A DNA stretch of 64,000 bases, taken from NCBI RefSeq assembly GCF_000337675.1, contig NZ_AOIB01000005.1, positions 81,245 through 145,244 of the forward strand, read 5' to 3'. This document shows positions 33,953 to 41,140 of this stretch, one piece after another; positions within the stretch are counted from its first letter, which is position 1, and every line of letters begins with the position of its first letter. The notes under the pieces are model-generated. The model was given only the letters and a program-made list of their open reading frames with translations, was not told the DNA's origin and searched no databases. The stretch is from Natronococcus amylolyticus DSM 10524. Lineage in GTDB: Archaea > Halobacteriota > Halobacteria > Halobacteriales > Natrialbaceae. A program made the translations under genes and the position numbers.

Positions 33953-34651
33953 CTACTCCTGGGAGAGTACGTAGGCCCGGACGAGCTGCAGGACGTGGAC
34001 GAACACCCCGGCGACGGCGACGTAGACGCCGATGGTCTGCAGGCCGACCGAGGCGTTGTGGTTGTCCCGGACCTGCCAGATTTCGTAACCGAGTCGGAGG
34101 ACGAAGCCAAGGAAGAACAGCGCGAAGCCGGCCAGCAGCAGCTCCGGCAGGACGAAGCTACCGACGAGGATCGCGATCACGCCGCCGATGAAGGCGTACG
34201 TCGAGAACCGCCCCCAGTGTTCGAACGTGATCGAGCGGGCGTAGACGTACCCCGAGATCACGGCCATCATGATCGCGGTGATGACCGCCGTGATGCCGAG
34301 GATCGTCACTCGGAGATCGGGCGGGGCGAACGCGATCACGCCCGCGCCGAAGGCCGCGAACGCGACCTGGAGGATCACCATTCCGAAAAACGCCGTCCCC
34401 ATGTTGTCGTTTTTGACGCCCCGCTCGGCGATCAGGTCGCCGATCGTGATCGCCGCGCCGTAGACGATAACGCCGACGATCGGCACCGAGAACACGAGCT
34501 GGTTGATCTCGGCGATCGGGGTCATCGCGAAGGCGTACATCAGTGCGATGGTGACCGCCATCAGGCTGCTCGCCCCGCCGACGACGGTTACCTCGCGGCG
34601 CGACAACCCGAAGCCGCGATCGGTCTTCTGTGGCGTCTCGAAGGAACTCAT
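33953..34651 (-). CDS. Seven-helix membrane protein, Bax inhibitor-1-like
   Basis: The 232-residue integral membrane protein has about seven hydrophobic segments spaced as in the Bax inhibitor-1/YccA family, a polar N-terminus of about 25 residues (QKTDRGFGLSRREV) and the final helix GVYVAVAGVFVHVLQLV. The bacterial relatives are calcium-leak channels or protease modulators. Haloarchaeal copies are often annotated only as 'permease'. The acidic di-aspartyl sensor of BI-1 is not obvious, so the family call is moderate. Confidence 0.65.
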   Translation of the reverse strand: MSSFETPQKTDRGFGLSRREVTVVGGASSLMAVTIALMYAFAMTPIAEINQLVFSVPIVGVIVYGAAITIGDLIAERGVKNDNMGTAFFGMVILQVAFAAFGAGVIAFAPPDLRVTILGITAVITAIMMAVISGYVYARSITFEHWGRFSTYAFIGGVIAILVGSFVLPELLLAGFALFFLGFVLRLGYEIWQVRDNHNASVGLQTIGVYVAVAGVFVHVLQLVRAYVLSQE

Positions 34652-34787
34652 TGGGGGCGGGTAGCCGGGCCGTCAGGAAAAGGCTGCTCCTTGGCGCTGC
34701 TCGGAGCCGTCCGGGTCGCCGGTCGGTGTGAGTCCTCGAGTCGGGCCGTGGCGACGAGCTGTCGGTCGCGACGACGCGTGGGGGCGG

Positions 34788-35216
34788 CTACGAGTCGGCG
34801 ACGTTCCAGCGATCCGAGTAGGCCGTCCCGCAGGCACACTGCGCGTACGCGTGGACGACCGCGCCCTCGGCGTAGATCCCGCCCACGTCCTCGTTCCGTT
34901 CCTCGGCGAACGCGAAGACGAACTGGGGTTCGTGGTCGCCGTCCGCGTCGGCTTCGGGACACTCGCCGCTGGTGAGGTCGTCGTTGATCTTCCCTTCCTG
35001 TTGCATCGCGGTCTTGGCGAAGCCCATCGCGTCGGTGTCGGTCGCGGCCTTGAACGCGTTGCGCCCGCTCTCGCCGTCGACGATCATCACGATCCCGTCG
35101 TCGACGGGGTCGCCGAACTTCTCGAAGCGCTCGTCCGCGACGTACGAATCGGCCAGGAACAGGGCGACGTCCTCGGGACGCTCCCCTGCCAGAAACTCCT
35201 CGCGTGGGTTGCTCAT
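34788..35216 (-). CDS. DUF5807-like conserved haloarchaeal protein
   Basis: The 142-residue protein starts MSNPREEFLAGERPEDVALF and has an alpha-beta core (GIVMIVDGESGRNAFKAATD), an acidic loop and a C-terminal segment with ACGTAY (paired Cys). It has no signal or membrane segment. The DUF5807 assignment is from memory. It lies downstream of two minus-strand genes, but a T-run between suggests a separate unit. Confidence 0.72.
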   Translation of the reverse strand: MSNPREEFLAGERPEDVALFLADSYVADERFEKFGDPVDDGIVMIVDGESGRNAFKAATDTDAMGFAKTAMQQEGKINDDLTSGECPEADADGDHEPQFVFAFAEERNEDVGGIYAEGAVVHAYAQCACGTAYSDRWNVADS

Positions 35217-35241
35217 ACGGCGCTATCGTCGCTCGAGCGGG

Positions 35242-35246
35242 AAAAA
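35242..35246 (-). terminator. Oligo-T terminator after DUF7500-like gene
   Basis: On the minus strand CCTTTTTCCC follows the stop codon at 35265 by about 20 bases. This fits archaeal T-run termination. Confidence 0.5.
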
Positions 35247-35264
35247 GGACGCGTCATCCCCTCG

Positions 35265-35651
35265 TCAGCGCTCGAGGTCGGCGTGCTCGAGCATCAGCCG
35301 CAGCGTCGCCTCGGGCGAGAGGTCGTCGTCCAGCTGGGTCGCGTACCAGGTCAGCAGCTCGGCGAACACCTCGCGGACGTCGCTCGAGGACGCTCGGTGG
35401 CGTGCGACCTCGCCGTCGACCTTCAGCGCGATGTCGACCGCGTGGGGCTGGGGGGTGTCGGCGAGGTCGGATCCGATCTCGGAACTCGAGCGCTCGACTC
35501 CGCCGCGGCCGTCGGTTAGCACCGCGCTCGAGTCGTCGCCCTCGGAGCGAACCAGAAACCGGTTCTCGCCGAGGTCGTCGACGGTATCGCGCTCGAGCGA
35601 GAGCTCCTCGGGGGTGAGCACACCCTCGTCGTATGGGAGGTCCTCGCTCAT
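35265..35651 (-). CDS. Conserved haloarchaeal protein (DUF7500-like)
   Basis: The 128-residue acidic protein starts MSEDLPYDEGVLTPEELSLE, with a beta-strand region (NRFLVRSEGDDSSAVLTD) and a helical C-terminal part (DVREVFAELLTWYATQLD). It has no cysteine and no signal. It begins six bases after the lipoprotein gene's stop, so the two are probably translated from one message. The function is unknown and the family name is from memory. Confidence 0.7.
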   Translation of the reverse strand: MSEDLPYDEGVLTPEELSLERDTVDDLGENRFLVRSEGDDSSAVLTDGRGGVERSSSEIGSDLADTPQPHAVDIALKVDGEVARHRASSSDVREVFAELLTWYATQLDDDLSPEATLRLMLEHADLER

Positions 35652-35657
35652 GGCTGG

Positions 35658-36299
35658 TCAGTCGCTCTCGTTCTCGAGAACGTCGTCGCTCGCGTTCGTC
35701 GCGTTGGCCGCGGTCTCGTTCGCGTCGCTCTCGTTGCCGACGGCCTCGACGTCGTCCTCGTACACTTTGGTGTTCATGATGTTGCTCCAGAGAGTGACCT
35801 GGTCCATATCTAGTTCCTCTTCGGCGGATTCGTTGCCCACGCTCGAGTTCGTCGACTCGTTGGCGTCGGTCTCGTTACCCTCGCCCTCCTCGTCGTCGAA
35901 CCGGTGGACCCACTCGGTGTCGATCCCCCAGCCCAACGCCTGCTCCTCGAAGGGATCCGCGATCTCGCTGTAGAGGTACTCGATCTCCGACCCGCGGTGG
36001 ATCAGCGCCAGCTTGTACACCTCGTAGATCACCATGATCTCCTCGTCCGATTCCTCGATCGTCTCGGCCTCGGAGTCGTAGGTCAGGAACAGTTCGTCGT
36101 CCTCTCGAGCGAGTTCCTCGACCGCGATATCGTTGTCCTCGAGGAAGTAGTAGAACTCCTCGGGGGAGCCCTCTCGAGGCTCGGACGGTTCTTGCGGGTG
36201 GATCTGTCCGGTGGAGCCGGTACAGCCTGCTAGTCCCGCTGCCGTTACGGTGGCGGCTGTAGTGAGGAAGCGGCGTCTCGAGGTGCCGTCGTCGATCAT
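35658..36299 (-). CDS. Tat lipoprotein, unknown (acidic)
   Basis: The 213-residue protein has a twin-arginine signal (SRRRFLTTAATV) and a lipobox LAGC near residue 25. The mature domain (about 45-140) is alpha-beta with EEFYYFLEDNDIAVEELARE. The C-terminal third is low complexity, Asn/Glu/Ser-rich (NETDANESTN, ANETAANATN), with repeated N-x-S/T that could be N-glycosylated outside the cell. An inverted repeat covers the start codon. It leads the two-gene unit with the DUF7500-like gene. Confidence 0.75.
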   Translation of the reverse strand: MIDDGTSRRRFLTTAATVTAAGLAGCTGSTGQIHPQEPSEPREGSPEEFYYFLEDNDIAVEELAREDDELFLTYDSEAETIEESDEEIMVIYEVYKLALIHRGSEIEYLYSEIADPFEEQALGWGIDTEWVHRFDDEEGEGNETDANESTNSSVGNESAEEELDMDQVTLWSNIMNTKVYEDDVEAVGNESDANETAANATNASDDVLENESD

Positions 36300-36317
36300 A
36301 CTCTCAGTGGAGAGTAT
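36298..36317. promoter_or_regulatory. Inverted repeat at the start of the lipoprotein gene
   Basis: ATACTCTC and GAGAGTAT (eight-base arms, four-base loop AGTG) overlap the ATG at 36299 on the minus strand and lie just downstream of a TATA-like sequence (ACAGATATAC). The arrangement suits an operator at the transcription start or a start-site hairpin. Confidence 0.45.
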
Positions 36318-36362
36318 ATCTGTAAAAATCTCTGGACGATATCGAGGAGTGAGTTGTATGCT

Positions 36363-36440
36363 CGAGGACGCTCTCCGCTACTTGCGTTCGACTAGTAGCG
36401 TTCGAACTCGAGTCCTCGCGTATCGACATCGAACAAAAAA
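36363..36440 (-). terminator. Nested stem-loop and T-run downstream of archaellin genes
   Basis: Reading from the archaellin stop at 36477 on the minus strand, a six-T run occurs at 36440-36435, then a nested hairpin. The outer stem is CGAGGAC (36363-36369) with GTCCTCG (36412-36418) and the inner stem CGCTACT (36376-36382) with AGTAGCG (36394-36400). The T-run could terminate the archaellin message. The hairpin may be a second terminator or a separate small RNA. Confidence 0.5.
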
Positions 36441-36476
36441 GCGGCAAATAGGTATCTATACGGCGTGGTTGCGAGA

Positions 36477-37397
36477 TTAGACCTCGACAACCGTGGCGTC
36501 ACCGAAGGTCGACGGGACGCTGATGCCGTAGGTGTACTGCGCACCGGACTGGTCAACGAGCGCGACGGTTGCGCTCGAACCAGTCTCGAGGCCACTGATA
36601 AAGGAAATCTCTCCTTCGTAAGAGTCCTCGAACCCAGTTTCGTCGCCTTCGTCAGGTGAGATGTCAATAGTAAACTCGTCCCCATTTCCGATATCGTCGA
36701 GGGTGAGAGTAGTATCGTCCACATCGTCTGTGTCACCGACAGAGAGGGTCTCTTCGTTATCCTCGTCTAGGGCAAATTCAAGATCTGCAGTCTCTTCATC
36801 TCCGAGACCAGTGTCCTCAAGCTCAATTTCGAACTCTACCTCATCCGCACCCTCATCGACGGTTGGATCGATGTCGATGTCAATATCTTCACCGTCAGTA
36901 TCGACCGTCTCGGTTATTTGAGTACCCAGGTCATCCTCTTCGTCGCCTTCGAGAGCAGCCGTATCGAGCGAGAGCTGCACTCGGTCTTCAGTCGTGGTCA
37001 GCGATTCTCCACCGTTATCGCCTGAAATGGAGTCGGAGCTCAGCTCGCCATCGTCTAGCATGAGCGTTTCGTCCGTATGAGCGCTCGTATACTGGACCGT
37101 CATCGAGTTGAGATCGATTTCGTTAGAGCCAGCGGACTGCATGAGCGTCATGTCGACCTCTTCGACGTACTCTCCACTCTCGTCAACGTTACCGGCCGCG
37201 TGTACGACTTCGATCTGATTCGCAACCGCATCCTGTGTTTCAGAACCCGTATCGGAAGCCTGGCTCTGGAGGGAGCCAGCCGTGTTGATCAGTACGCCTG
37301 CTGCAATTGCCGCAACTAGCACCATCGCGATGAACACGATGAGGGTGCCGATTCCGACTTGACCGCGGTCACTGTTGTCTGTAATTGCCTCGAACAT
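36477..37397 (-). CDS. arlA1: Archaellin (major filament subunit), long form
   Basis: The 306-residue archaellin has a class III signal peptide [13 protein letters not shown], cleaved after Gln13 by prepilin peptidase. The hydrophobic assembly helix follows ([20 protein letters not shown]) and then [20 protein letters not shown]. The surface domain has an Asp/Glu-rich insert of about 90 residues (about 170-265) absent from the upstream paralogue. The C-terminus is conserved ([16 protein letters not shown]). It starts four bases after its paralogue ends, so both come from one message. Codon use in the surface domain is less GC-rich than in neighbouring genes. Confidence 0.95.
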   Translation of the reverse strand: MFEAITDNSDRGQVGIGTLIVFIAMVLVAAIAAGVLINTAGSLQSQASDTGSETQDAVANQIEVVHAAGNVDESGEYVEEVDMTLMQSAGSNEIDLNSMTVQYTSAHTDETLMLDDGELSSDSISGDNGGESLTTTEDRVQLSLDTAALEGDEEDDLGTQITETVDTDGEDIDIDIDPTVDEGADEVEFEIELEDTGLGDEETADLEFALDEDNEETLSVGDTDDVDDTTLTLDDIGNGDEFTIDISPDEGDETGFEDSYEGEISFISGLETGSSATVALVDQSGAQYTYGISVPSTFGDATVVEV

Positions 37398-37401
37398 TGT
37401 T

Positions 37402-38037
37402 TTAGACTTCGACGACGTGGTTGTTACCGAACGTTGCTGGGACGGAGACTCCGTAGGTGAACTGCGCACCGGATTGGTCGACGAGTTGCAGCGTTGCGCT
37501 GTCACCCTCTCCGAGACCATCGTCAACTTCGTCAACGTTAATCAGAAGCTGAACGCGGTCTTCCGAATTGGTCAACGAGTTGTCCTCACTATCATCAATA
37601 CCAACGGTAGTGAATTGCTCTTCCTCTAACTCAGAGGGGTCAAATTCATCGCCGTCCTCTACGTCGTCAGAATCTTCGTGAGTAAGCGTCTGATCCGTCT
37701 CGGCACTAGTATACTGGACGGTCATCGACTCGAGGTCGATCACATCTGCTCCAGCCGACCGCATTATGGTCATGCTGAGCTGTTCGATCCCGTCATCAGT
37801 TTCACTCAGTTCCTCACCATCGTGCGTTTCACCAACTGCGTGAACCACTTCGATCTGGTTCGCGACTGCTTCTTGGGTCTCAGTACCCGTATCCGACGCC
37901 TGGCTCTGGAGCGAACCAGCCGTGTTGATCAGTACACCTGCGGCGATAGCCGCGACCAGGACCATCGCGATGAACACGATGAGCGTCCCGATCCCGACCT
38001 GACCGCGGTCGTCTTCGTTTGCGATTGTTTCGAACAT
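37402..38037 (-). CDS. arlA2: Archaellin, short form
   Basis: The 211-residue archaellin has signal [13 protein letters not shown], the same hydrophobic helix as its neighbour, and the C-terminus [16 protein letters not shown]. The variable central domain is shorter and contains [20 protein letters not shown]. It is the first gene of the minus-strand archaellin pair, divergent from the rest of the archaellum operon. The order could make it the more abundant subunit, but this is inference. A TATA-like ATATAC immediately precedes the ATG at a distance too short for a promoter. Confidence 0.95.
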   Translation of the reverse strand: MFETIANEDDRGQVGIGTLIVFIAMVLVAAIAAGVLINTAGSLQSQASDTGTETQEAVANQIEVVHAVGETHDGEELSETDDGIEQLSMTIMRSAGADVIDLESMTVQYTSAETDQTLTHEDSDDVEDGDEFDPSELEEEQFTTVGIDDSEDNSLTNSEDRVQLLINVDEVDDGLGEGDSATLQLVDQSGAQFTYGVSVPATFGNNHVVEV

Positions 38038-38076
38038 TGTATATCTGTCTCGTGTCCGCGTCCCGTACGTTCCCGA

Positions 38077-38094
38077 GCGCACCCGTGGGTGCGC
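38077..38094. promoter_or_regulatory. Eighteen-base palindrome in the archaellum divergent region
   Basis: GCGCACCC-GT-GGGTGCGC is a perfect inverted repeat 40-57 bases upstream of the archaellin start. It lies within or just before the archaellin 5' leader and may be a regulator site or a leader hairpin. Confidence 0.45.
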
Positions 38095-38345
38095 GAGCCA
38101 CCTCGAGTGCGAACTCGAGAGGCGGCCGCCGACTCGAGCGCCACCCCGCGATCACACCGCGTGACAGCGGGCTGAGAGCTTCACCGGAGCTCGAGGCCGG
38201 ATCGGGCGAATCTGACGGAAGCGCGGATTGTAGGGGTCGTCCCCGGTAGAACATCAAACACAGTGAGCATCAAGGTAGTTGTCAGTTCACGTTTCGATTC
38301 GAGTCTCGACTCACGGTTCGAAACGAGCGCTGAACTCGTGGAGAG

Positions 38346-38354
38346 AACTTTAGC
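38346..38354 (+). promoter_or_regulatory. TATA-like box for arlCE transcript
   Basis: AACTTTAGC lies 23-31 bases before ATG 38377. It predicts a leaderless message whose first codon is the start of the 23-codon ORF, 73 bases before arlCE. Confidence 0.45.
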
Positions 38355-38376
38355 GGTCCTGTTAGAAGAGGCGGGT

Positions 38377-38448
38377 ATGTCAGAACACTATCGCACAGGA
38401 AACGGGCCGGCCGACGCCGGCAGCGGGGCACCGACGGAGGGCCGGTAG
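38377..38448 (+). CDS. Possible 23-residue leader ORF in front of arlCE
   Basis: It encodes MSEHYRTGNGPADAGSGAPT then EGR. Its ATG matches the expected leaderless start below the TATA-like box, and its TAG ends one base before the arlCE ATG. A GGAGG run at 38435-38439 could serve reinitiation at arlCE. The same frame is open from GTG 38263. It could be a regulatory leader peptide or chance; conservation was not tested. Confidence 0.35.
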   Translation: MSEHYRTGNGPADAGSGAPTEGR

Positions 38449-38449
38449 G

Positions 38450-39475
38450 ATGGCCGCGGGACTGAACTGGCTGCTGCGGCTGCTCGGTCACGGGAAGTCC
38501 GACGCCGATCCCGAGCCGGCGGGCCTCGAGCCAGCGGACTGGGAGGCCGACCCCGAACTCGAGGAATTCGACGAGAGCGTCGCCGAGGAGGACGGCGACC
38601 TCGAGGACGCCGACGACGAGGCCACCCTCGAGGACGACGCGGAGGACGAACACGACGAGTTCGCCGCCCTCGAGCCCGCGCCGCTGGACGACCCCGACGA
38701 CGACTCGGGCGGGATCGACCTCAGCTGGGCCAGCTCCTTTTCGAACTCGAGCGACGAGGCCGGGGCCGACGGCGGCGAGGACGGCCCCGACGAGGAGGCG
38801 GTCGACGAGCTGTACTACCGTACCGAGGGCCTCGAGGAGTCGCTCGAGGACACCGAGATGCGCCTGGACGCGATCCAGGACTCCCAGGAGCAGGTCGTCT
38901 CGCAGGTCGACGAACTCAACGACCGCGTGCGACGGCTGCTGGGGCTGTACGACCAGGTGACCGACGACATCAACCCCTTCACCGGCGAGGGCGAGGCCGA
39001 CAACGGGTTCGAGGTCTTCGGCGACGAGCACGCCGACACCGAGGGCGAGACGGTCTCGTTCGACGACCTCAAGGGCGAGGTCGAGATCGAACCCGTCGAC
39101 GAGATCGGGGACGACGAACCCGAACCCGAGCCGACCGCGGAACCCCAGCTCGAGCGCCGTAGTCCCGACGAGCCCGCACTGCGGGAGCTGCCCGACACCT
39201 ACGCGACCGACGTGGTCGTCTTCGAGTGGCTCGCGGACTTACTCGAGGCGGGCGGGCCGCGGGCGACCCTCGAGGCGCTGTCGTACTACGTCGAGGTCGG
39301 CTGGATCGACGAGGAGGTCCGGGTCCACCTCGAGAGCGTCCTCGCGGGACCGGGGCTCGAGACCGCGGCCCCCGCGGGCGCCGCGGAGCTGACGGCCGAC
39401 GACCACGCCGACAGCTACGCCTACATGATGCAGCTTCGGGAGATCCGCGAGATCAGACGAACCGTCGAGCCCTGA
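38450..39475 (+). CDS. arlCE: Archaellar protein ArlCE (FlaC-FlaE fusion)
   Basis: The 341-residue cytosolic protein has a short amphipathic N-terminus (MAAGLNWLLRLLGHGKSD), a long acidic region, a coiled coil (about 120-165, EGLEESLEDTEMRLDAIQDS) like FlaC, and a C-terminal FlaD/E domain (about 245-341, FEWLADLLEAGGPRATLEAL). Fused FlaCE is the euryarchaeal halophile form. With ArlD it forms the cytosolic switch complex that couples chemotaxis input via CheF to the motor. It heads the plus-strand archaellum operon. Confidence 0.92.
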   Translation: MAAGLNWLLRLLGHGKSDADPEPAGLEPADWEADPELEEFDESVAEEDGDLEDADDEATLEDDAEDEHDEFAALEPAPLDDPDDDSGGIDLSWASSFSNSSDEAGADGGEDGPDEEAVDELYYRTEGLEESLEDTEMRLDAIQDSQEQVVSQVDELNDRVRRLLGLYDQVTDDINPFTGEGEADNGFEVFGDEHADTEGETVSFDDLKGEVEIEPVDEIGDDEPEPEPTAEPQLERRSPDEPALRELPDTYATDVVVFEWLADLLEAGGPRATLEALSYYVEVGWIDEEVRVHLESVLAGPGLETAAPAGAAELTADDHADSYAYMMQLREIREIRRTVEP

Positions 39476-39492
39476 CGAGTGGGTGATCGAAG

Positions 39493-39924
39493 ATGGGCTT
39501 CAGCACCAGTGGCGCGACCGCGATCCTCCTCATCGGCGTTCTCGTCGCCGTCAGCGTGGCGTATCCAACCCTGCAGGCGGCACAAGACTTACGCCAGGAT
39601 GCGATCGAGGACCGGGACGACCGTGTCCTCGAGACGCACAACACCGCGATCGACGACGTCGAGATCACGTCCGAGGACGGTGAGCTGATGGTGACTGCCA
39701 GAAACGACGGCTCGACGTCGCTGTCGGCCGCGGATACGACGCTGCTCGTCGACGGAACGCTCCCCGCAGACCGGGAGACGACGATCGACGAGGAGTCCAA
39801 CCACGAGCTGTGGCTCCCCGAGGAGGAGCTGACGATCACCGTCGACGAGGACGACCTCCCCGACGACCCCGAGCGGATCAAGCTGGTCACCGAACACGGC
39901 GTCGCGACCACGGAGGCGGTCTGA
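39493..39924 (+). CDS. arlF: Archaellum stator protein ArlF
   Basis: The 143-residue protein has one N-terminal membrane helix (ATAILLIGVLVAVSVAYPTL) and a beta-sandwich exported domain (DDVEITSEDGELMVTARNDG) that binds S-layer in the known structures. It follows arlCE by 17 bases and ends one base before arlG's GTG. ArlF and ArlG together anchor the motor in the periplasm-like space. Confidence 0.92.
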   Translation: MGFSTSGATAILLIGVLVAVSVAYPTLQAAQDLRQDAIEDRDDRVLETHNTAIDDVEITSEDGELMVTARNDGSTSLSAADTTLLVDGTLPADRETTIDEESNHELWLPEEELTITVDEDDLPDDPERIKLVTEHGVATTEAV

Positions 39925-39925
39925 G

Positions 39926-40408
39926 GTGTCGAGCACCTCGATCTCGAGTCTGATCCTGTTCATCGCGGCGATGATCGTCGCCGCGGGTGTCGCCGGAACC
40001 CTCGTGACCACGGTGACCGACGTGAGCAGCTCCGTCAGCACCCAGACCGGAAACACCGCGGACGCGATTGACACCGACATCGCGATCATCAGCGACGCGG
40101 GCAGCGACGCCGTCTACGACGAGGACGACGAGGGCGACGAGGGCGATGAGGGCGACGGCACCGTCACCCTGTACGTCAAGAACACCGGCGAGAAGACCCT
40201 CGCCAGCGACGGCGCCGGCCTCGACGTGCTCGTCGACGGCGAGTACGTCTCGAGCGATGAACTCGAGATCGAGATCCACGGCGACGACCACTGGCGATCG
40301 GGCGCCGTCGCCGAACTCAAGATCGACCGGACTCTCGAGACCGGCGAGGAACACCGGGCAGTCGTCACGAAAAACGACAGCCGCGCGGTGTTCGAATTTC
40401 GAACCTAA
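39926..40408 (+). CDS. arlG: Archaellum stator protein ArlG
   Basis: The 160-residue protein has an N-terminal membrane helix (SSLILFIAAMIVAAGVAGTL) and a beta-rich exported domain (TVTLYVKNTGEKTLASDGAG), with an acidic loop DEDDEGDEGDEGDG. It starts with GTG one base after the arlF stop, so translational coupling is likely. It forms a complex with ArlF. Confidence 0.92.
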   Translation: MSSTSISSLILFIAAMIVAAGVAGTLVTTVTDVSSSVSTQTGNTADAIDTDIAIISDAGSDAVYDEDDEGDEGDEGDGTVTLYVKNTGEKTLASDGAGLDVLVDGEYVSSDELEIEIHGDDHWRSGAVAELKIDRTLETGEEHRAVVTKNDSRAVFEFRT

Positions 40409-40410
40409 CC

Positions 40411-41139
40411 ATGACTGACCACTACTCTATCGGACTGACGGATCGAGATCGGGTGAACAACGCCGTCGGCGACGGCATCCCGACCGGAAGCATTGTACTG
40501 ATCGAGGGCGAGGACGGCGCCGGCAAGAGCGCGCTCTCCCAGCGGTTCGCCTACGGGATGGCGACCGAGGGAACCGACGTCACCTACGTCTCGAGCGAGC
40601 TCGAGGCAGGCGAGTTCATCGACCAGATGCACTCGCTGTCCTACGACGCCGTCGACCTCCTGCTGGCCGAACGACTCCTCTTCCTGCACGCGAACGTCGA
40701 CACCCACGACGCGGGGCCGACCCGCCAGCTGCTCGCTCGGCTGGTCGACGCCGAGCGACTCTGGCGGGCGGACGTCGTCTACGTCGACACGCTCTCGGCG
40801 CTGTTGCGCCACGACCCCAACTACGAGGCCGGCAGCGCGGCCGGCGAGGAGAACCGCGTGCTCCAGCGACTCGTCACCTTCCTCCGGCGGATGACCAGAG
40901 GCGGCAAGTCGATCGTGCTGACGGTCGATCCGAGCGGGATCGCCGAGGACGCCTTGCACCCGCTGCGAAGCGTCGCCGACGTCTACTTCGACATCGAGAC
41001 GACGGCGGTCGGCCAGGAGGTCAGGCGGAGCATCCGCGTTCGGCGGTTCCAGAACATGAACGCCCCGGTCGACGACACGATCGGCTTCAGCGTCCAGCAG
41101 GGACGGGGCGTCTCGATCATCAGCCGGACGGTCGCCTGA
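40411..41139 (+). CDS. arlH: Archaellum regulatory ATPase ArlH
   Basis: This 242-residue RecA-fold/KaiC-like protein has Walker A GEDGAGKS (residues 33-40) and Walker B in VVYVDTLSAL (about 126-131). It binds ATP at the base of the motor and regulates ArlI. It starts two bases after arlG ends and stops one base before arlI begins. Confidence 0.94.
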   Translation: MTDHYSIGLTDRDRVNNAVGDGIPTGSIVLIEGEDGAGKSALSQRFAYGMATEGTDVTYVSSELEAGEFIDQMHSLSYDAVDLLLAERLLFLHANVDTHDAGPTRQLLARLVDAERLWRADVVYVDTLSALLRHDPNYEAGSAAGEENRVLQRLVTFLRRMTRGGKSIVLTVDPSGIAEDALHPLRSVADVYFDIETTAVGQEVRRSIRVRRFQNMNAPVDDTIGFSVQQGRGVSIISRTVA

Positions 41140-41140
41140 G

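Noticed and set aside
38263-38448. A 61-codon GTG-started gene before arlCE
   Set aside because: Its first 38 codons lie upstream of the TATA-like box and read as low-quality sequence; only the last 23 codons fit a leaderless start, so the shorter ORF was listed instead.
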